Below are positions 51,368-61,019 of a DNA stretch of 64,000 nucleotides, piece after piece (position 1 is the stretch's first letter; each line of letters opens with the position of its first letter). The notes below the pieces were generated by a model. That model ran no database searches. It saw only the letters and a list, made by a program, of their open reading frames with translations, and was not told the origin of the DNA. A program made the position numbers and the translations under genes. This DNA is from Erythrobacter sp. (GTDB taxonomy: Bacteria > Pseudomonadota > Alphaproteobacteria > Sphingomonadales > Sphingomonadaceae), in contig CP073261.1 of assembly GCA_019739335.1 (NCBI GenBank), forward strand, positions 1,370,818-1,434,817, in the 5' to 3' direction.

Positions 51368-52156
51368 ATGCCCAATTCCGCCTTGCAGGTCGCCCGCACC
51401 GGGCTCGAAGCGCAAGACACCCGGATGCGCGTGATCGCGCACAACCTCGCCAATATCGGCACCACCGGGTTCAAACGCGATCGCGCCGATTTCGAAACGC
51501 TTTCCTACGATGACGCCCGGGTAGCCGGGCAGCGTTCGGGCGGGGAAACCGCCTATGCCATTGGCCTCAACCTCGGTACCGGGGTGGCGGTGCAGGGCAC
51601 CACGCGGATCGAGACTCAGGGCACGCTCGCCACCACCGGCAATTCGCTCGACATGGCGCTGGACGGGGACGGCTTCTTCCGCATCGAACTGCCCGGCGGG
51701 CAGACCGGCTATACCCGCGCGGGCAATTTCACCCGCTCCGCCGAAGGCCAGCTGGTCACCGCGCAGGGTTATGCACTACAACCCGGTATCACCGTGCCCG
51801 CAGGGGCGCAGTCGATTGCAGTGGGGCCGGATGGCACCGTTACCGCCATTATCGACGGGCAGGCCGAACCTGCCGAGCTGGGCCAGATCACTGTCGCCAG
51901 CTTCGTCAATCCGGCGGGCCTGCAAGCCACCGGCGGCAACCTGCTGCTCGAAACCGCTGCCAGCGGCGCGGCCGAGGAAGGTATTCCCGGCACCGAGGGG
52001 CGCGGGACGATCCGGCAGGGGATGCTCGAACAATCGAACGTCAACGTGGTCGAGGAACTGGTCGAAATGATCGCCGCCCAGCGCGCCTACGAAATCAATT
52101 CCAAGATGATCAGCGCGGTCGACGAAATGCTGCGCAACGCCAACCAGACGCTGTGA
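51368..52156 (+). CDS. flgG: Flagellar distal rod protein FlgG
   Basis: A 262-residue distal rod subunit. ALQVARTGLEAQDTRMRVIAHNLANIGTTGFKRDRADFE and GVAVQGTTRIETQGTLATTGNSLDMALDGDGFF are typical of FlgG, as is the C-terminal LEQSNVNVVEELVEMIAAQRAYEINSKMISAVDEML. Length equals the usual FlgG (about 260). It ends 8 bases before the flgH ATG. Confidence 0.95.
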   Translation: MPNSALQVARTGLEAQDTRMRVIAHNLANIGTTGFKRDRADFETLSYDDARVAGQRSGGETAYAIGLNLGTGVAVQGTTRIETQGTLATTGNSLDMALDGDGFFRIELPGGQTGYTRAGNFTRSAEGQLVTAQGYALQPGITVPAGAQSIAVGPDGTVTAIIDGQAEPAELGQITVASFVNPAGLQATGGNLLLETAASGAAEEGIPGTEGRGTIRQGMLEQSNVNVVEELVEMIAAQRAYEINSKMISAVDEMLRNANQTL

Positions 52157-52164
52157 GGAAACCT

Positions 52165-52833
52165 ATGACCCGCTCCATCATCGCCCCGATTACGCTCGCC
52201 GGCCTGCTCCTCAGCGGCTGCGCCAGCATGGAAGGCGGCACGCCGCAGCCCGGCTTCGCCGCCACGCTGCCGCCCGCCGCTCCCGCCTTTGCCCCCAGCA
52301 ACGGCGCGATCTATCAGGCGGCGGGTGGCTATGCCGCGCTGCACGAAGGTACACGCGCGCGGCGGGTGGGCGATCTGGTCACCGTGGTGCTGGTCGAATC
52401 GCTCGATACCAGCAAGACCACCAGCGCCCAGACCAGCCGCGACGGCGAGATCGGTCTGACTCCGCCCGCCACCGGCCCGTTCGCTTTCCTCAGCCCCGAT
52501 GCCCTTAATGCCGGGGCGGAATCGTCGTTCAATGGGCAGGGACGTGCGAGCCAGCGCAGCACGCTCAACGGCGCCATCGCGGTTACCATCGCGGAAGTGC
52601 GCCCCAACGGCACTGCGCTGGTGGTCGGAGAACGGCAGATGCAATTGAGCCAGGGCGATGAATGGGTGCAGTTCGCAGGAATCCTGCGGCTGGCCGATAT
52701 CGACAGCGACAACCGCATCGTTTCCAGCCGGATTGCCGATGCGCAGATCGTCTACGGCGGCAGCGGAGCGATCCAGCAGGCCAGCCGTCCGGGCTGGCTG
52801 GGCCGGTTCTTCAATATGATCAGCCCGCTGTGA
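52165..52833 (+). CDS. flgH: Flagellar L-ring lipoprotein FlgH
   Basis: A 222-residue outer-membrane lipoprotein; the lipobox is LLSGC after an N-terminal MTRSIIAPITLAG signal. RARRVGDLVTVVLVESLDTSKT and VRPNGTALVVGERQMQLSQGDEWVQFAGILRLADIDSDNRIVSSRIADAQIVYGG are FlgH signatures. ATG at 52165 is preferred to an in-frame GTG at 52153 because GAGGAA precedes it. Confidence 0.94.
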   Translation: MTRSIIAPITLAGLLLSGCASMEGGTPQPGFAATLPPAAPAFAPSNGAIYQAAGGYAALHEGTRARRVGDLVTVVLVESLDTSKTTSAQTSRDGEIGLTPPATGPFAFLSPDALNAGAESSFNGQGRASQRSTLNGAIAVTIAEVRPNGTALVVGERQMQLSQGDEWVQFAGILRLADIDSDNRIVSSRIADAQIVYGGSGAIQQASRPGWLGRFFNMISPL

Positions 52834-52847
52834 GGGAGTCTGCCGCC

Positions 52848-53942
52848 ATGCGCCTGCTCTCGCTCCTGTTCGCCGCGCTCGCCATGCTGGTGGCGACGCC
52901 CGCCGCAGCCGAACGCATCCGCGATCTCGGCAGCTTCGAAGGCGTGCGCCCGAACCAGCTGACCGGCTACGGGATCGTGGTCGGGCTCGATGGCACGGGG
53001 GATGACAATTTCAGCTATGTGACCGAAGCCATGCGCGGGGTTTCGGGCCGCCTCGGTCTGACCCTGCCGCCGGGGGTCAATCCCGGCCTCAAGAACGCCG
53101 CCGCCGTCATCATCACCGCCGAACTGCCCGCCTTCTCTCGATCCGGGCAGACCATTGACATCACCGTGTCCTCGATCGGCCGCGCCAGTTCCTTGCGCGG
53201 CGGATCGCTAGTGCTCTCGCCGCTCTACGGTGCGGACGGGCAGGTCTATGCGATGGCGCAGGGCAATCTCGCCGTGGGCGGGCTGGGCGTATCGGGGCGC
53301 GACGGATCGCAGCTGACCGTCAACGTGCCCACCGTGGGCCGGATCGCCGACGGGGCCACCGTTGAGCGCGAAGTGCTGACCGGGTTCGACAGCCAGGGTG
53401 AACTGCGCTTCCACCTGCACAACGCCGATTTCCAGACCGCCGCGCGGGTGCGCGATGCGATCAACCGGCTGTTCCCCGGCGCGGCGCGGGTGCTCGACGG
53501 GGTGACGCTCGCCATTGTGATGCCGTTCGGTAGCGATGTGCGCGCGCAGATGATCGCCGAGATCGAAATGCTTGAGGTGACTCCGGCGGAAACTTCCGCG
53601 CGGGTGATCGTCAACAGCCGCACCGGCACGGTGGTGATCAATTCCGCCGTCCGCCTCGCGCCCGCCGCGATCAGCCACGGACGGCTGGTGGTGCGGATCG
53701 AGGAAGAACCGCGGATCGTGCAGCCTGCGCCTTTCAGCGACGGGGTGACGGCGCTCGAAGAAGCAAGCTCGATCACGCTTGAGGAAGCCGATAGCCGCGT
53801 GGCGCTGGTGGAAGGCGGGGCCAACCTGTCCGAAGTGGTCGATGCGCTGAACATGCTCGGCGTCGGCGCGGCGGACCTGGTGGTGATCCTGGAGGCCCTG
53901 AAGCAGGCGGGTGCCTTGCAGGCCGAAATGGTGATCATGTGA
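52848..53942 (+). CDS. flgI: Flagellar P-ring protein FlgI
   Basis: A 364-residue periplasmic protein with signal MRLLSLLFAALAMLVATPAAA. ERIRDLGSFEGVRPNQLTGYGIVVGLDGTGDD opens the mature chain, and NSRTGTVVINSAVRLAPAAISHGRLVVRI and DALNMLGVGAADLVVILEALKQAGALQAEMVIM are conserved. It forms the rod bushing in the peptidoglycan with help from FlgA. It overlaps flgJ by four bases (GTGA). Confidence 0.95.
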   Translation: MRLLSLLFAALAMLVATPAAAERIRDLGSFEGVRPNQLTGYGIVVGLDGTGDDNFSYVTEAMRGVSGRLGLTLPPGVNPGLKNAAAVIITAELPAFSRSGQTIDITVSSIGRASSLRGGSLVLSPLYGADGQVYAMAQGNLAVGGLGVSGRDGSQLTVNVPTVGRIADGATVEREVLTGFDSQGELRFHLHNADFQTAARVRDAINRLFPGAARVLDGVTLAIVMPFGSDVRAQMIAEIEMLEVTPAETSARVIVNSRTGTVVINSAVRLAPAAISHGRLVVRIEEEPRIVQPAPFSDGVTALEEASSITLEEADSRVALVEGGANLSEVVDALNMLGVGAADLVVILEALKQAGALQAEMVIM

Positions 53943-54247
53943 CCACGATTGCGCCCCTCCAGAGCGGCATTGCCATCGCGCCTTCCGCGCCGCCGCCCCT
54001 AAGTGATTCGGGCGAGCTGCGCGAAGCGGCGCAGGCGTTCGAGGCGATCTTCCTGCGGCAATTGCTCGCCAGCGCGCGCGCCTCCAGCTTCGGCGGCGAG
54101 GAACTGTTCGGCGGCCCCGGCCTCAAGCAGTTCGAAGCCATGCAGGATGAACAGTTCGCGGAGATCGCTTCGCAGCGCGGCGTCTTCGGCCTCGCCGAAG
54201 CGATCGAGCGCCAGCTTTCCGCCTTCGCTGCTCCGGTGGGGGCATAG
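53939..54247 (+). CDS. flgJ: Rod-binding protein FlgJ without muramidase domain, GTG start
   Basis: A 102-residue protein equal to the N-terminal half of enteric FlgJ: ELREAAQAFEAIFLRQLLASARASSFGGEELFGGPGLKQFEAMQDEQFAEIASQRGVFGLAEAIERQL. The C-terminal glucosaminidase domain is absent, as in many alphaproteobacteria. It caps rod growth. GTG at 53939 overlaps the flgI stop. Confidence 0.9.
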   Translation: MTTIAPLQSGIAIAPSAPPPLSDSGELREAAQAFEAIFLRQLLASARASSFGGEELFGGPGLKQFEAMQDEQFAEIASQRGVFGLAEAIERQLSAFAAPVGA

Positions 54248-54249
54248 CC

Positions 54250-55581
54250 ATGTCAAGCAATCTCCTCCTGATCGGCAAGAGCGGCACCGTGGCCGCGCGC
54301 GCCGCGCTCGACCTGACCGCGCAGAACGTCGCCAATGCCGCGAATGCCGACTATGCGCGGCGCACGCTGAGCATGGCCGAAGTCGCCGCCAAGGGCGGGA
54401 TCGGGATGGAGCCGGGCGCTTCGCTTTCGGGCGTGCGGCCCGACCAGGTGCTGCGCACCAATTCGCTGTTCCTGCAGAACGAAGCGCGTCGCACCTCGGG
54501 TGATGTCGCCCGCGCCGACGCCGAACTGGCGGGGCTGGGCAATGCCGAGACTGCCATCGAGCAGGCGGGTATTTACCCCGCACTGGTCGATTTCGAAGCC
54601 AGCCTCGCCCGGCTCGCCTCCGATCCGCTGGGAGGAGCCTTGCGCGCCGCCGTGGTGGAGGATGCCCGGCGGCTGGCGCAGACTTTCCAGATCGCCAGCA
54701 ACGGGCTCGACGTCGCCGAAGCCGACCTGCGCTTCACTGCCGAGGCCGGTGTGGAGCAGGCCAACCTGCTGGCTGGAGAAATTGCCCGCACCAACGCCGG
54801 GATCGCCCGCGCACGCCCCGGCTCTGTCAACATGGCCGCGCTGCACGACCAGCGCGATGCGCTGCTGCGCGATCTTTCCGCATTGACCGGGGCGACAACC
54901 AGCTTCGATACGCTCGGACGCGCTTCGGTAAGCCTCGACGGGCAGGCGCTGGTTTCGGGCGGCGATGTTTCCACGCTCGCGCTTGCGAACAATCCCGACG
55001 GCAGTTTCGCCTTCAGCGTAGCCGGCAATCCGATAAACCTCGCTTCCGGCAGCTTGCTGGGCGGATCGCAGGGCATTGCGAGCATCGCCACCTATCGCGC
55101 CCGGCTGGACGAGCTGGCGGTGCAACTGATCGACACCGCCAATGCCGCGCAGGCCAGCGGCGTCAGCACCGATGGCACTGCCGCGCCGCCGTTCTTCTCC
55201 GGCAGCAATGCCCGCGATATCACGCTGGCGCTCTCCGGTGGCGAGCAGGTCGCCACTGCGCCCGCCGGGGATGCCGCAGGCAGCCGTAACATCGGCAATC
55301 TCCAGGCCCTGCGCGATGCGCTGCTCGTCGATGGCCCCGCCAAAAGCGCCGACGCGTTGCTGTTCGACCTTTCCAGCGCGATCAGCGCCCGCACCGTCAC
55401 CCGCGATGCCCTGCGCACGCTGGCCGATAGCGCGCAAGTGGCGCTGACCGCCGAAACCGGCGTCGATCTCGATCAGGAGGCCGCGAACCTGCTGCGCTAT
55501 CAGCAGATGTTCCAGGCCTCGGGCAAGGTAATCCAGACCGCCGCAGACATCTTCGACACCATTCTGGGGATCGGGCGATGA
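54250..55581 (+). CDS. flgK: Hook-filament junction protein FlgK
   Basis: A 443-residue hook-associated protein 1. GKSGTVAARAALDLTAQNVANAANADYARRTL matches the N-terminal FlgK motif and the C-terminal LDQEAANLLRYQQMFQASGKVIQTAADIFDTILGI is the typical end. The middle domain is short compared with enteric FlgK (about 550). It starts 2 bases after flgJ and overlaps flgL by four bases. Confidence 0.93.
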   Translation: MSSNLLLIGKSGTVAARAALDLTAQNVANAANADYARRTLSMAEVAAKGGIGMEPGASLSGVRPDQVLRTNSLFLQNEARRTSGDVARADAELAGLGNAETAIEQAGIYPALVDFEASLARLASDPLGGALRAAVVEDARRLAQTFQIASNGLDVAEADLRFTAEAGVEQANLLAGEIARTNAGIARARPGSVNMAALHDQRDALLRDLSALTGATTSFDTLGRASVSLDGQALVSGGDVSTLALANNPDGSFAFSVAGNPINLASGSLLGGSQGIASIATYRARLDELAVQLIDTANAAQASGVSTDGTAAPPFFSGSNARDITLALSGGEQVATAPAGDAAGSRNIGNLQALRDALLVDGPAKSADALLFDLSSAISARTVTRDALRTLADSAQVALTAETGVDLDQEAANLLRYQQMFQASGKVIQTAADIFDTILGIGR

Positions 55582-56495
55582 TCGGCGCGACCAACTCAAC
55601 CCTCGCTTTCTACAACCGCACGCGGACCCAGATGGGCACCTTGCGCGCGCAGGCAGAGGAATTGCAGCAGCAGATCTCCACCGGCGAGCGGCTGTCACGC
55701 TCGTCCGACGATCCTGTCGCCGCCTCGCGCCTGCGCAGCCTCGCCCGGATTGACCGGCTGGGCGCGATAGACGCCAGCAATGCCCGCCGCGCCGCCGAAG
55801 ATCTCGATCTTGCCGGCAACGCTCTCGAATCGATCGGGCAGGATATTATCCGCGCCCGCGAGCTGGCCCTGTGGGCCGGGAGCGAGACGGTGGGCGACAG
55901 CGAACGGGCCGCCATTGCCACTGAGCTTTCCGAATTGCGGCTGCGAATCATGGCGGCGGCCAATGGCTTGGACAGCAGCGGCAATGCCCTGCTTGGCGGG
56001 GAAAACAGCGGGCGCGCCTATGCGGTGGATGCCAGCGGAGCAGTCACCTACATCGGCAGCTCCAGCAGCGGCACGCTCGATCTGGGGCAGGGACAAAGCG
56101 TGGTGCGCGGGTTGACTGGCCCCGAAGTTCTGTCTTTTACCAGTAACGGCGCACCGACCGATATCTTCGCCGAGCTCGCTGCGCTCACCGCCGCACTGAC
56201 CGGAGCCTCTGCCGATCCTGCCCAAGCCGCGCGCGATGCGCTCACCGGGCTGGATGACGCGCTCGACACCGTCACCCGTGCGCAAACCGTCACGGGCGCG
56301 CGCATTGCCTGGCTCGATGTGGTGCAGGACCGGCAGACCGACCAGTCGCTCACCCGTGTACAACAGATGGCGGACACCGGCGGAGTGGAGATCGCCTCGG
56401 CCATCGCCGAAATGCAGCAGCTTCTCACCGTTCTCGAAGCCAGTCAGGCCGGATTTGCCCGCCTCGCCGGCCTCACTCTTTTCGACCGTTTCTAA
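55578..56495 (+). CDS. flgL: Hook-filament junction protein FlgL
   Basis: A 305-residue flagellin-like junction protein. AFYNRTRTQMGTLRAQAEELQQQISTGERLSRSSDDPVAASRLRSLARIDRL is the flagellin N-terminal domain, and LTRVQQMADTGGVEIASAIAEMQQLLTVLEASQAGFARLAGLTLFDRF the C-terminal helix. The filament protein itself is not encoded in this window. Ends 33 bases before motA. Confidence 0.92.
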   Translation: MIGATNSTLAFYNRTRTQMGTLRAQAEELQQQISTGERLSRSSDDPVAASRLRSLARIDRLGAIDASNARRAAEDLDLAGNALESIGQDIIRARELALWAGSETVGDSERAAIATELSELRLRIMAAANGLDSSGNALLGGENSGRAYAVDASGAVTYIGSSSSGTLDLGQGQSVVRGLTGPEVLSFTSNGAPTDIFAELAALTAALTGASADPAQAARDALTGLDDALDTVTRAQTVTGARIAWLDVVQDRQTDQSLTRVQQMADTGGVEIASAIAEMQQLLTVLEASQAGFARLAGLTLFDRF

Positions 56496-56528
56496 CACCG
56501 CATAACCAGCCAATCGGGGGCCTGACCA

Positions 56529-57392
56529 ATGTTTGCAGCCGTAGGGATCGTGATCCTGCTCGTCCTCGTCTTCGGCGGGTTCGTCATCGCCGGGGGATCG
56601 CTGGGGCCGGTGCTCGCCGCGCTGCCACTGGAAATGCTCATCATCGGCGGGGCGGCATTGGGCGCGACCGTGGCGGGCAATTCGATGCACGAGCTCAAGC
56701 TGTTCGGCGGCGGGCTGAAAAAGGTGTTCAAAGGGCCGCGCTATTCGGACCAGGACCATATAGATGCCATCGCGCTGACCGCCAAACTGATGCGGATGCT
56801 CAAGACCGAAGGCCCGGTGGCGCTGGAAAGCCATGTTACCAATCCGCAGGAATCGGCGATCTTCGCAGAGTATCCCGGCCTGCTGGCGGACAAGGCCGTG
56901 ACAGATCTGATCTGCGATACGCTGACACTCATTGTCGTCTCTTCCGGCTCGCTCGACACGCACGCCGTGGAAGATGTGATGGACAATGCCATCAAGAGCC
57001 AGCTGCACGAAATGGACGAGCCGCAGCACGCGCTGCAATCGCTGGCTGACGCACTGCCCGCGTTGGGGATCGTCGCTGCCGTGCTGGGCGTGGTCAAGAC
57101 TATGGGCTCGATCAACGAACCGCCCGAAGTGCTGGGCGGGATGATCGGTTCGGCGCTGGTCGGCACTTTCCTCGGCGTGCTACTCGCCTACGGCATCGTC
57201 GGGCCGCTGGCGGGGCGGCTGAAGCAGGTCAATTCGCACGATGCGCAGATTTTGCAGACAGTGAAGCAGGTGGTGATCGCCTCGCTGCACGGCTATCCGC
57301 AGCCGCTGGTGGTCGAAAGCGCACGTTCAGGCCTCAGTCCGGCGCATCGCCCGGCGCTGACCGACCTGCTCGACACGCTCCGGGGCAAGTAG
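56529..57392 (+). CDS. motA: Flagellar stator protein MotA
   Basis: A 287-residue inner-membrane protein. FAAVGIVILLVLVFGGFVIAGG and LEMLIIGGAALGATVAGNS are helices 1-2; ALPALGIVAAVLGVVKTMGSI..PPEVLGGMIGSALVGTFLGVLLAYGIVGPLAGRLK form the pore helices 3-4. LMRMLKTEGPVALESHVTNPQESAIFAEYP is the cytoplasmic loop that touches FliG. It is a proton-type MotA and starts after the hook genes, with motB one base behind. Confidence 0.94.
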   Translation: MFAAVGIVILLVLVFGGFVIAGGSLGPVLAALPLEMLIIGGAALGATVAGNSMHELKLFGGGLKKVFKGPRYSDQDHIDAIALTAKLMRMLKTEGPVALESHVTNPQESAIFAEYPGLLADKAVTDLICDTLTLIVVSSGSLDTHAVEDVMDNAIKSQLHEMDEPQHALQSLADALPALGIVAAVLGVVKTMGSINEPPEVLGGMIGSALVGTFLGVLLAYGIVGPLAGRLKQVNSHDAQILQTVKQVVIASLHGYPQPLVVESARSGLSPAHRPALTDLLDTLRGK

Positions 57393-57393
57393 C

Positions 57394-58299
57394 ATGGCGA
57401 GTTTGCCTGCCGACAATCTTCCCGCCCGCGATGCGCCACCGGTCGCGCAAGCGACTGTCCTGCACGCCGTTCCTGACGTCCCCCTCGCACCGATCATCGT
57501 CAAGAAGGTGATCGTCCAGGGTGGCGGCGGTCATCACGGCGGTGCGTGGAAAGTGGCCTATGCCGATTTCGTCACGGCGATGATGGCCTTCTTCCTGCTG
57601 CTCTGGCTGCTCGGTGCGACCACCGAGGACCAGCGCAAGGGGCTGGCGGATTATTTCACGCCGACCCTGGTGAAAATGCGCGAGAATTCCGCTGGAGCGG
57701 ACGGACTGCTCGGCGGCTCCTCGCTCACCGACGTGGACAACTATCCCCACGCTGCCGGGCAGACCGGCACCGAAGCGATTACCATCCCGCGCGGAGCCGA
57801 GGGTGGTCCGGTGGAAGGCGGGGCCGAAAATGCCGAGCGGCGACGGCAGGAGATTGAGGCGCGCATCGCCGAACGCATGGCGGCCGAAGAGCGCCTGCGC
57901 AGCCTGACCCGGCAGGTCCGCGTCGTCCGCACGCCGGAGGGTATCCGCATCGATCTGGTGGATGACGCCGATTTCTCGATGTTCCACCTGTCCAGCACCG
58001 TGCTGGTGCCCGAAGCGCGCGAATTGCTCGGCGTGATCGCCGATGCTGTTGCGCCGGAAGGCCGCCAGCTCACCATTCGCGGGCATACGGATGCCCTGCC
58101 CTGGCGGGCGGGAGTGGCAGCGAACAACTGGTCCCTGTCCACCGGGCGCGCGGAGGCGACCAGGCAGGAAATGCTCCGGCGCGGGATCGCCGAGACCCGG
58201 TTCGACCGGATCGAGGGCGTGGCGGACCGGGAATTGCTGGTGCGCGATAATCCGGGCGATCCGCGCAACCGGCGGATTTCGATTTTGTTGCTCGATTAG
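57394..58299 (+). CDS. motB: Flagellar stator protein MotB
   Basis: A 301-residue protein. AWKVAYADFVTAMMAFFLLLWLLGA is the membrane helix with the proton-binding Asp58. A plug/linker with a charged helix (EIEARIAERMAAEERLRSL) leads to the OmpA-like domain with LTIRGHTDALPWRAGVAANNWSLSTGRAEATRQEMLRRGI, the peptidoglycan-binding motif. The extended N-terminus before the helix (about 50 residues, Pro-rich) is longer than in E. coli. Confidence 0.94.
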   Translation: MASLPADNLPARDAPPVAQATVLHAVPDVPLAPIIVKKVIVQGGGGHHGGAWKVAYADFVTAMMAFFLLLWLLGATTEDQRKGLADYFTPTLVKMRENSAGADGLLGGSSLTDVDNYPHAAGQTGTEAITIPRGAEGGPVEGGAENAERRRQEIEARIAERMAAEERLRSLTRQVRVVRTPEGIRIDLVDDADFSMFHLSSTVLVPEARELLGVIADAVAPEGRQLTIRGHTDALPWRAGVAANNWSLSTGRAEATRQEMLRRGIAETRFDRIEGVADRELLVRDNPGDPRNRRISILLLD

Positions 58300-58377
58300 G
58301 GTTTGCCCCATCTGAGCCACCGGGCGCAACTTCACGGAAAATTTACCACGTCGCGCCAAAAGGGTTGCTGCAATCCC

Positions 58378-59808
58378 ATGGAAAGGCTTTTGGGCATGGA
58401 TACTTTGCGCGGCAGTTTCGGACCGCACGACGCGTTGGACCTGGACGGATTCGCCATGCCCGACTTCGGTGCCGTGGATGAAGACGATATGTCTTACGAC
58501 GCGCCACCGCCAGCGATCGGCACCGACGAACGCCGGATGCAGGTGCGCGCGTACAATTTCTGGGCTAGCCTGCTGGAAGATCGCAATTTCCCTTCGATCG
58601 AGGATCTCGATCCCACGCTGCTGCCCGATTTCGGGCCGCACAGCGTGTTGCTGGACTTTTCCACCGGTATCGAGAACCCCGGCATCGAATATATCGGAAA
58701 CGCGCTGGCGGACGAATGCTGCGCCATTGCCGACGCCACGCCGCGCCGCCTCTCGGACGTGCCGCCGCGTTCGCTGCTCAGCCGCATCACCGATCATTAC
58801 ATGCAGATTCTCGCCAACCAGTCGCCGATCGGGTTCGAAGCCGAATTCGTCAACGCAATGGGCGCGACGATCCTCTATCGCGGCATCCTGCTGCCGTTTT
58901 CCAGCAATGACGAAAGCATCGATTTCATTTTCGGCGTGATCAATTGGAAGGAGCTGGCCGACGCCCGATCCTCCGGTGAACTGCTGCTCGAAATCGATCA
59001 GGCGCTCGATGCCGGGCTGACTTTCGGCGATCGCCAGCCGCGCAGACCCGCACTGACCGACTGGGCCGATGGCCCCGCCAATGTGTTGGGCGACGACCTG
59101 CTGGCCGAAAGCGGCAATGCTTTCGCTGCCACCCGGCCAGTGCCCTCGATCGATCTCGACGGGCAGGCCGAAATGGCCAGCGACAGCTTCGATCCTGCCG
59201 CGATGGAACTGGCGGACTGGCTCGCCGCCGCGCGCGAGATGGCGCAGCAGGCGAAAGGCACCGAGGAACGCACCCGCGCCGCGCTTTACGAGGCGGTAGG
59301 CCGAGCGTGGGATTTCGCCATTGCCGCGGGCGACGCGCCCGACGACTTTGCCGAACTGCTCGAAGATGCCGGCATCGCCATGCAGGAACGCGCGCCCATG
59401 ACTCCGGTGGTCAAGCTCGTCTTCGGTGTGGATTACGACAAGACCCGGCTGACAGAATATGCCGCCGTGCTCGCCTTCGCCGATCGCAATGGAATCGCGC
59501 AAGGGTCGCTGGGAGCCTACCTCAAGACCGCCGAGGGAGGCCTCAAGGGCGTGGTCGCCAGCGAACGCGCTTTCCGCCGCGCGCAGGACGGCAAGCCCGC
59601 CCAACCGATCCACAAAGGCCCGCGCAAGGCGATTGCCAAACGGCTGCGCGCGCTTGCGCCGCTGCAGTTCGACAGTCTGGCCATCGAAGGCGATGAATTC
59701 GCCCTCGTGATGATCCGCCGCGATGCCACTGGCCAAGTGGTGGTGCTGGGCGAAGTCCCTGGTAATACCGCGCTGGTTGAAAAGGCCGCGCGCGAACTGA
59801 TCGGCTAG
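58378..59808 (+). CDS. PAS-like protein of unknown function adjoining the flagellar locus
   Basis: A 476-residue acidic protein I do not recognise beyond its middle region. Residues about 45-200 resemble the PAS_5 type domain (VRAYNFWASLLEDRNFPSIEDLDP, then LPDFGPHSVLLDFSTGIENPGIEYIG, and RGILLPFSSNDESIDFIFGVINWKE). A helical part follows and the C-terminal part (LKLVFGVDYDKTRLTEYAAVLAFADRNGIAQGSLGAYLKTAEGGLKGVV) is unlike known effector domains. There is no kinase or GGDEF motif. Start at 58378 or 58396. It may be a diffusible sensor or a partner of a motility regulator. Confidence 0.6.
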   Translation: MERLLGMDTLRGSFGPHDALDLDGFAMPDFGAVDEDDMSYDAPPPAIGTDERRMQVRAYNFWASLLEDRNFPSIEDLDPTLLPDFGPHSVLLDFSTGIENPGIEYIGNALADECCAIADATPRRLSDVPPRSLLSRITDHYMQILANQSPIGFEAEFVNAMGATILYRGILLPFSSNDESIDFIFGVINWKELADARSSGELLLEIDQALDAGLTFGDRQPRRPALTDWADGPANVLGDDLLAESGNAFAATRPVPSIDLDGQAEMASDSFDPAAMELADWLAAAREMAQQAKGTEERTRAALYEAVGRAWDFAIAAGDAPDDFAELLEDAGIAMQERAPMTPVVKLVFGVDYDKTRLTEYAAVLAFADRNGIAQGSLGAYLKTAEGGLKGVVASERAFRRAQDGKPAQPIHKGPRKAIAKRLRALAPLQFDSLAIEGDEFALVMIRRDATGQVVVLGEVPGNTALVEKAARELIG

Positions 59809-59845
59809 GTGGAAATCGGCAGCATGCTCGGCTAGCCAGCCGCGC

Positions 59846-60973
59846 ATGGTTTTCTCGTCAAAGGTCGCCGCCCGCGTACAACCCTATTTCGGGTACCGCA
59901 GCCGTTCGCGGCTGGTGCTCTCCGCCCGTGCGCTGCGCTCCGCCCCGCCCGCTTTTGGCGAAGGATCACGGTGGAAGGCGATGCGCACGATGATGGCGCA
60001 ATTCGCCAGCCGCGAAGTCGAAGGTGTCGCCGTTCGGCTGGCAATGGAAGGTGCCTCTGGGCCGCTGGTCGACCATGAGGCTGCGACCGACAAGGAAGGA
60101 TTCGTCCATTTCGACCTGTCGCTCGATCCCGCGTGGGACCTACCCGATCATCCGGTGTGGGAAGTGGCCACGCTTCATTGGCGCAACCGCGAAGGCCCAC
60201 AGCAATGTGATGCGCATGTGCTGGTACCGGGCCGGCACAGTGATCTGGCGGTGATTTCGGATATCGACGATACCATTATCGAAAGCGGAATTACCGGCGG
60301 CCCGCGCAACGTGGCCCGCAACTGGCAACGCATTTTCGCGCAATTGCCGCACGAACGAATCGCGGTACCGGGGGCCGACACTTTCTTCGGGCAATTGGGC
60401 GGAGAAGTGCTGGAATGCGGCGAGAAAGGCGGCGAAAAGCGGATGACCGCCACCCGCCGACCGTTCTTCTACGTCTCCTCCAGCCCTTGGAACCTGTTTT
60501 CCTACCTCGTCGCCTTCCAGCGCGGGAAAGGTTTGCCGCTCGGCCCACTGCTGCTGCGCGACTGGGGCTTCAATCGCGATACCTTCGGATCGGGCAGCCA
60601 TGGCGATCACAAGTCGGCCGCTATCGAGAACATCCTTGCCATGTATCCTGCCATGCGGTTCGCTCTGATCGGCGACGATACTCAGGGGGATCTGCCCGCT
60701 TTCGCCCAGGCAGCGGAGCGATTCCCGCAGCGCATCGCCGCCGTGTTCCTCCGCAAGGCGACCGGCGAAGCCTTTTCGCCCGCAGAGCAGGCGGCGGTCG
60801 AAACACTCGAACAGGCAGGCGTGCCGCTGTGGCTGGGGGAGAGCTTCGCCGAGGGCCTCGATTTTCTCGGCACCATCGGCGTTACTCCCGGCGGCGAAAC
60901 CGAACAGATTGTGCGGGCGGTGGAAAAAGTCGAAACCGCGAAGGAAGCGACCGGGGAAGCCACCGCGCAGTGA
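59846..60973 (+). CDS. App1-family phosphatidate phosphatase-like protein
   Basis: A 375-residue HAD-type phosphatase of the App1 (DUF2183) family. The nucleophile motif SDIDDTIIESGI (Asp139, Asp141) opens the catalytic core; FFYVSSSPWNLFSYL and HKSAAIENILAMYPAMRFALIGDDTQGD are later HAD motifs. An N-terminal beta domain precedes it (residues 15-130). In yeast App1 dephosphorylates phosphatidic acid; bacterial members are uncharacterised. The product probably acts on membrane lipid in the cytosol. Confidence 0.85.
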   Translation: MVFSSKVAARVQPYFGYRSRSRLVLSARALRSAPPAFGEGSRWKAMRTMMAQFASREVEGVAVRLAMEGASGPLVDHEAATDKEGFVHFDLSLDPAWDLPDHPVWEVATLHWRNREGPQQCDAHVLVPGRHSDLAVISDIDDTIIESGITGGPRNVARNWQRIFAQLPHERIAVPGADTFFGQLGGEVLECGEKGGEKRMTATRRPFFYVSSSPWNLFSYLVAFQRGKGLPLGPLLLRDWGFNRDTFGSGSHGDHKSAAIENILAMYPAMRFALIGDDTQGDLPAFAQAAERFPQRIAAVFLRKATGEAFSPAEQAAVETLEQAGVPLWLGESFAEGLDFLGTIGVTPGGETEQIVRAVEKVETAKEATGEATAQ

Positions 60974-61019
60974 TCTTCATTTCCCGTTCAGCGCAACAGG
61001 CGCTAGGCAGGGGCACATC

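Noticed and set aside
57334..59847. 837-codon open frame opposite motB and the PAS-like gene
   Set aside because: It crosses two well-supported genes and has no domain similarity or ribosome site.
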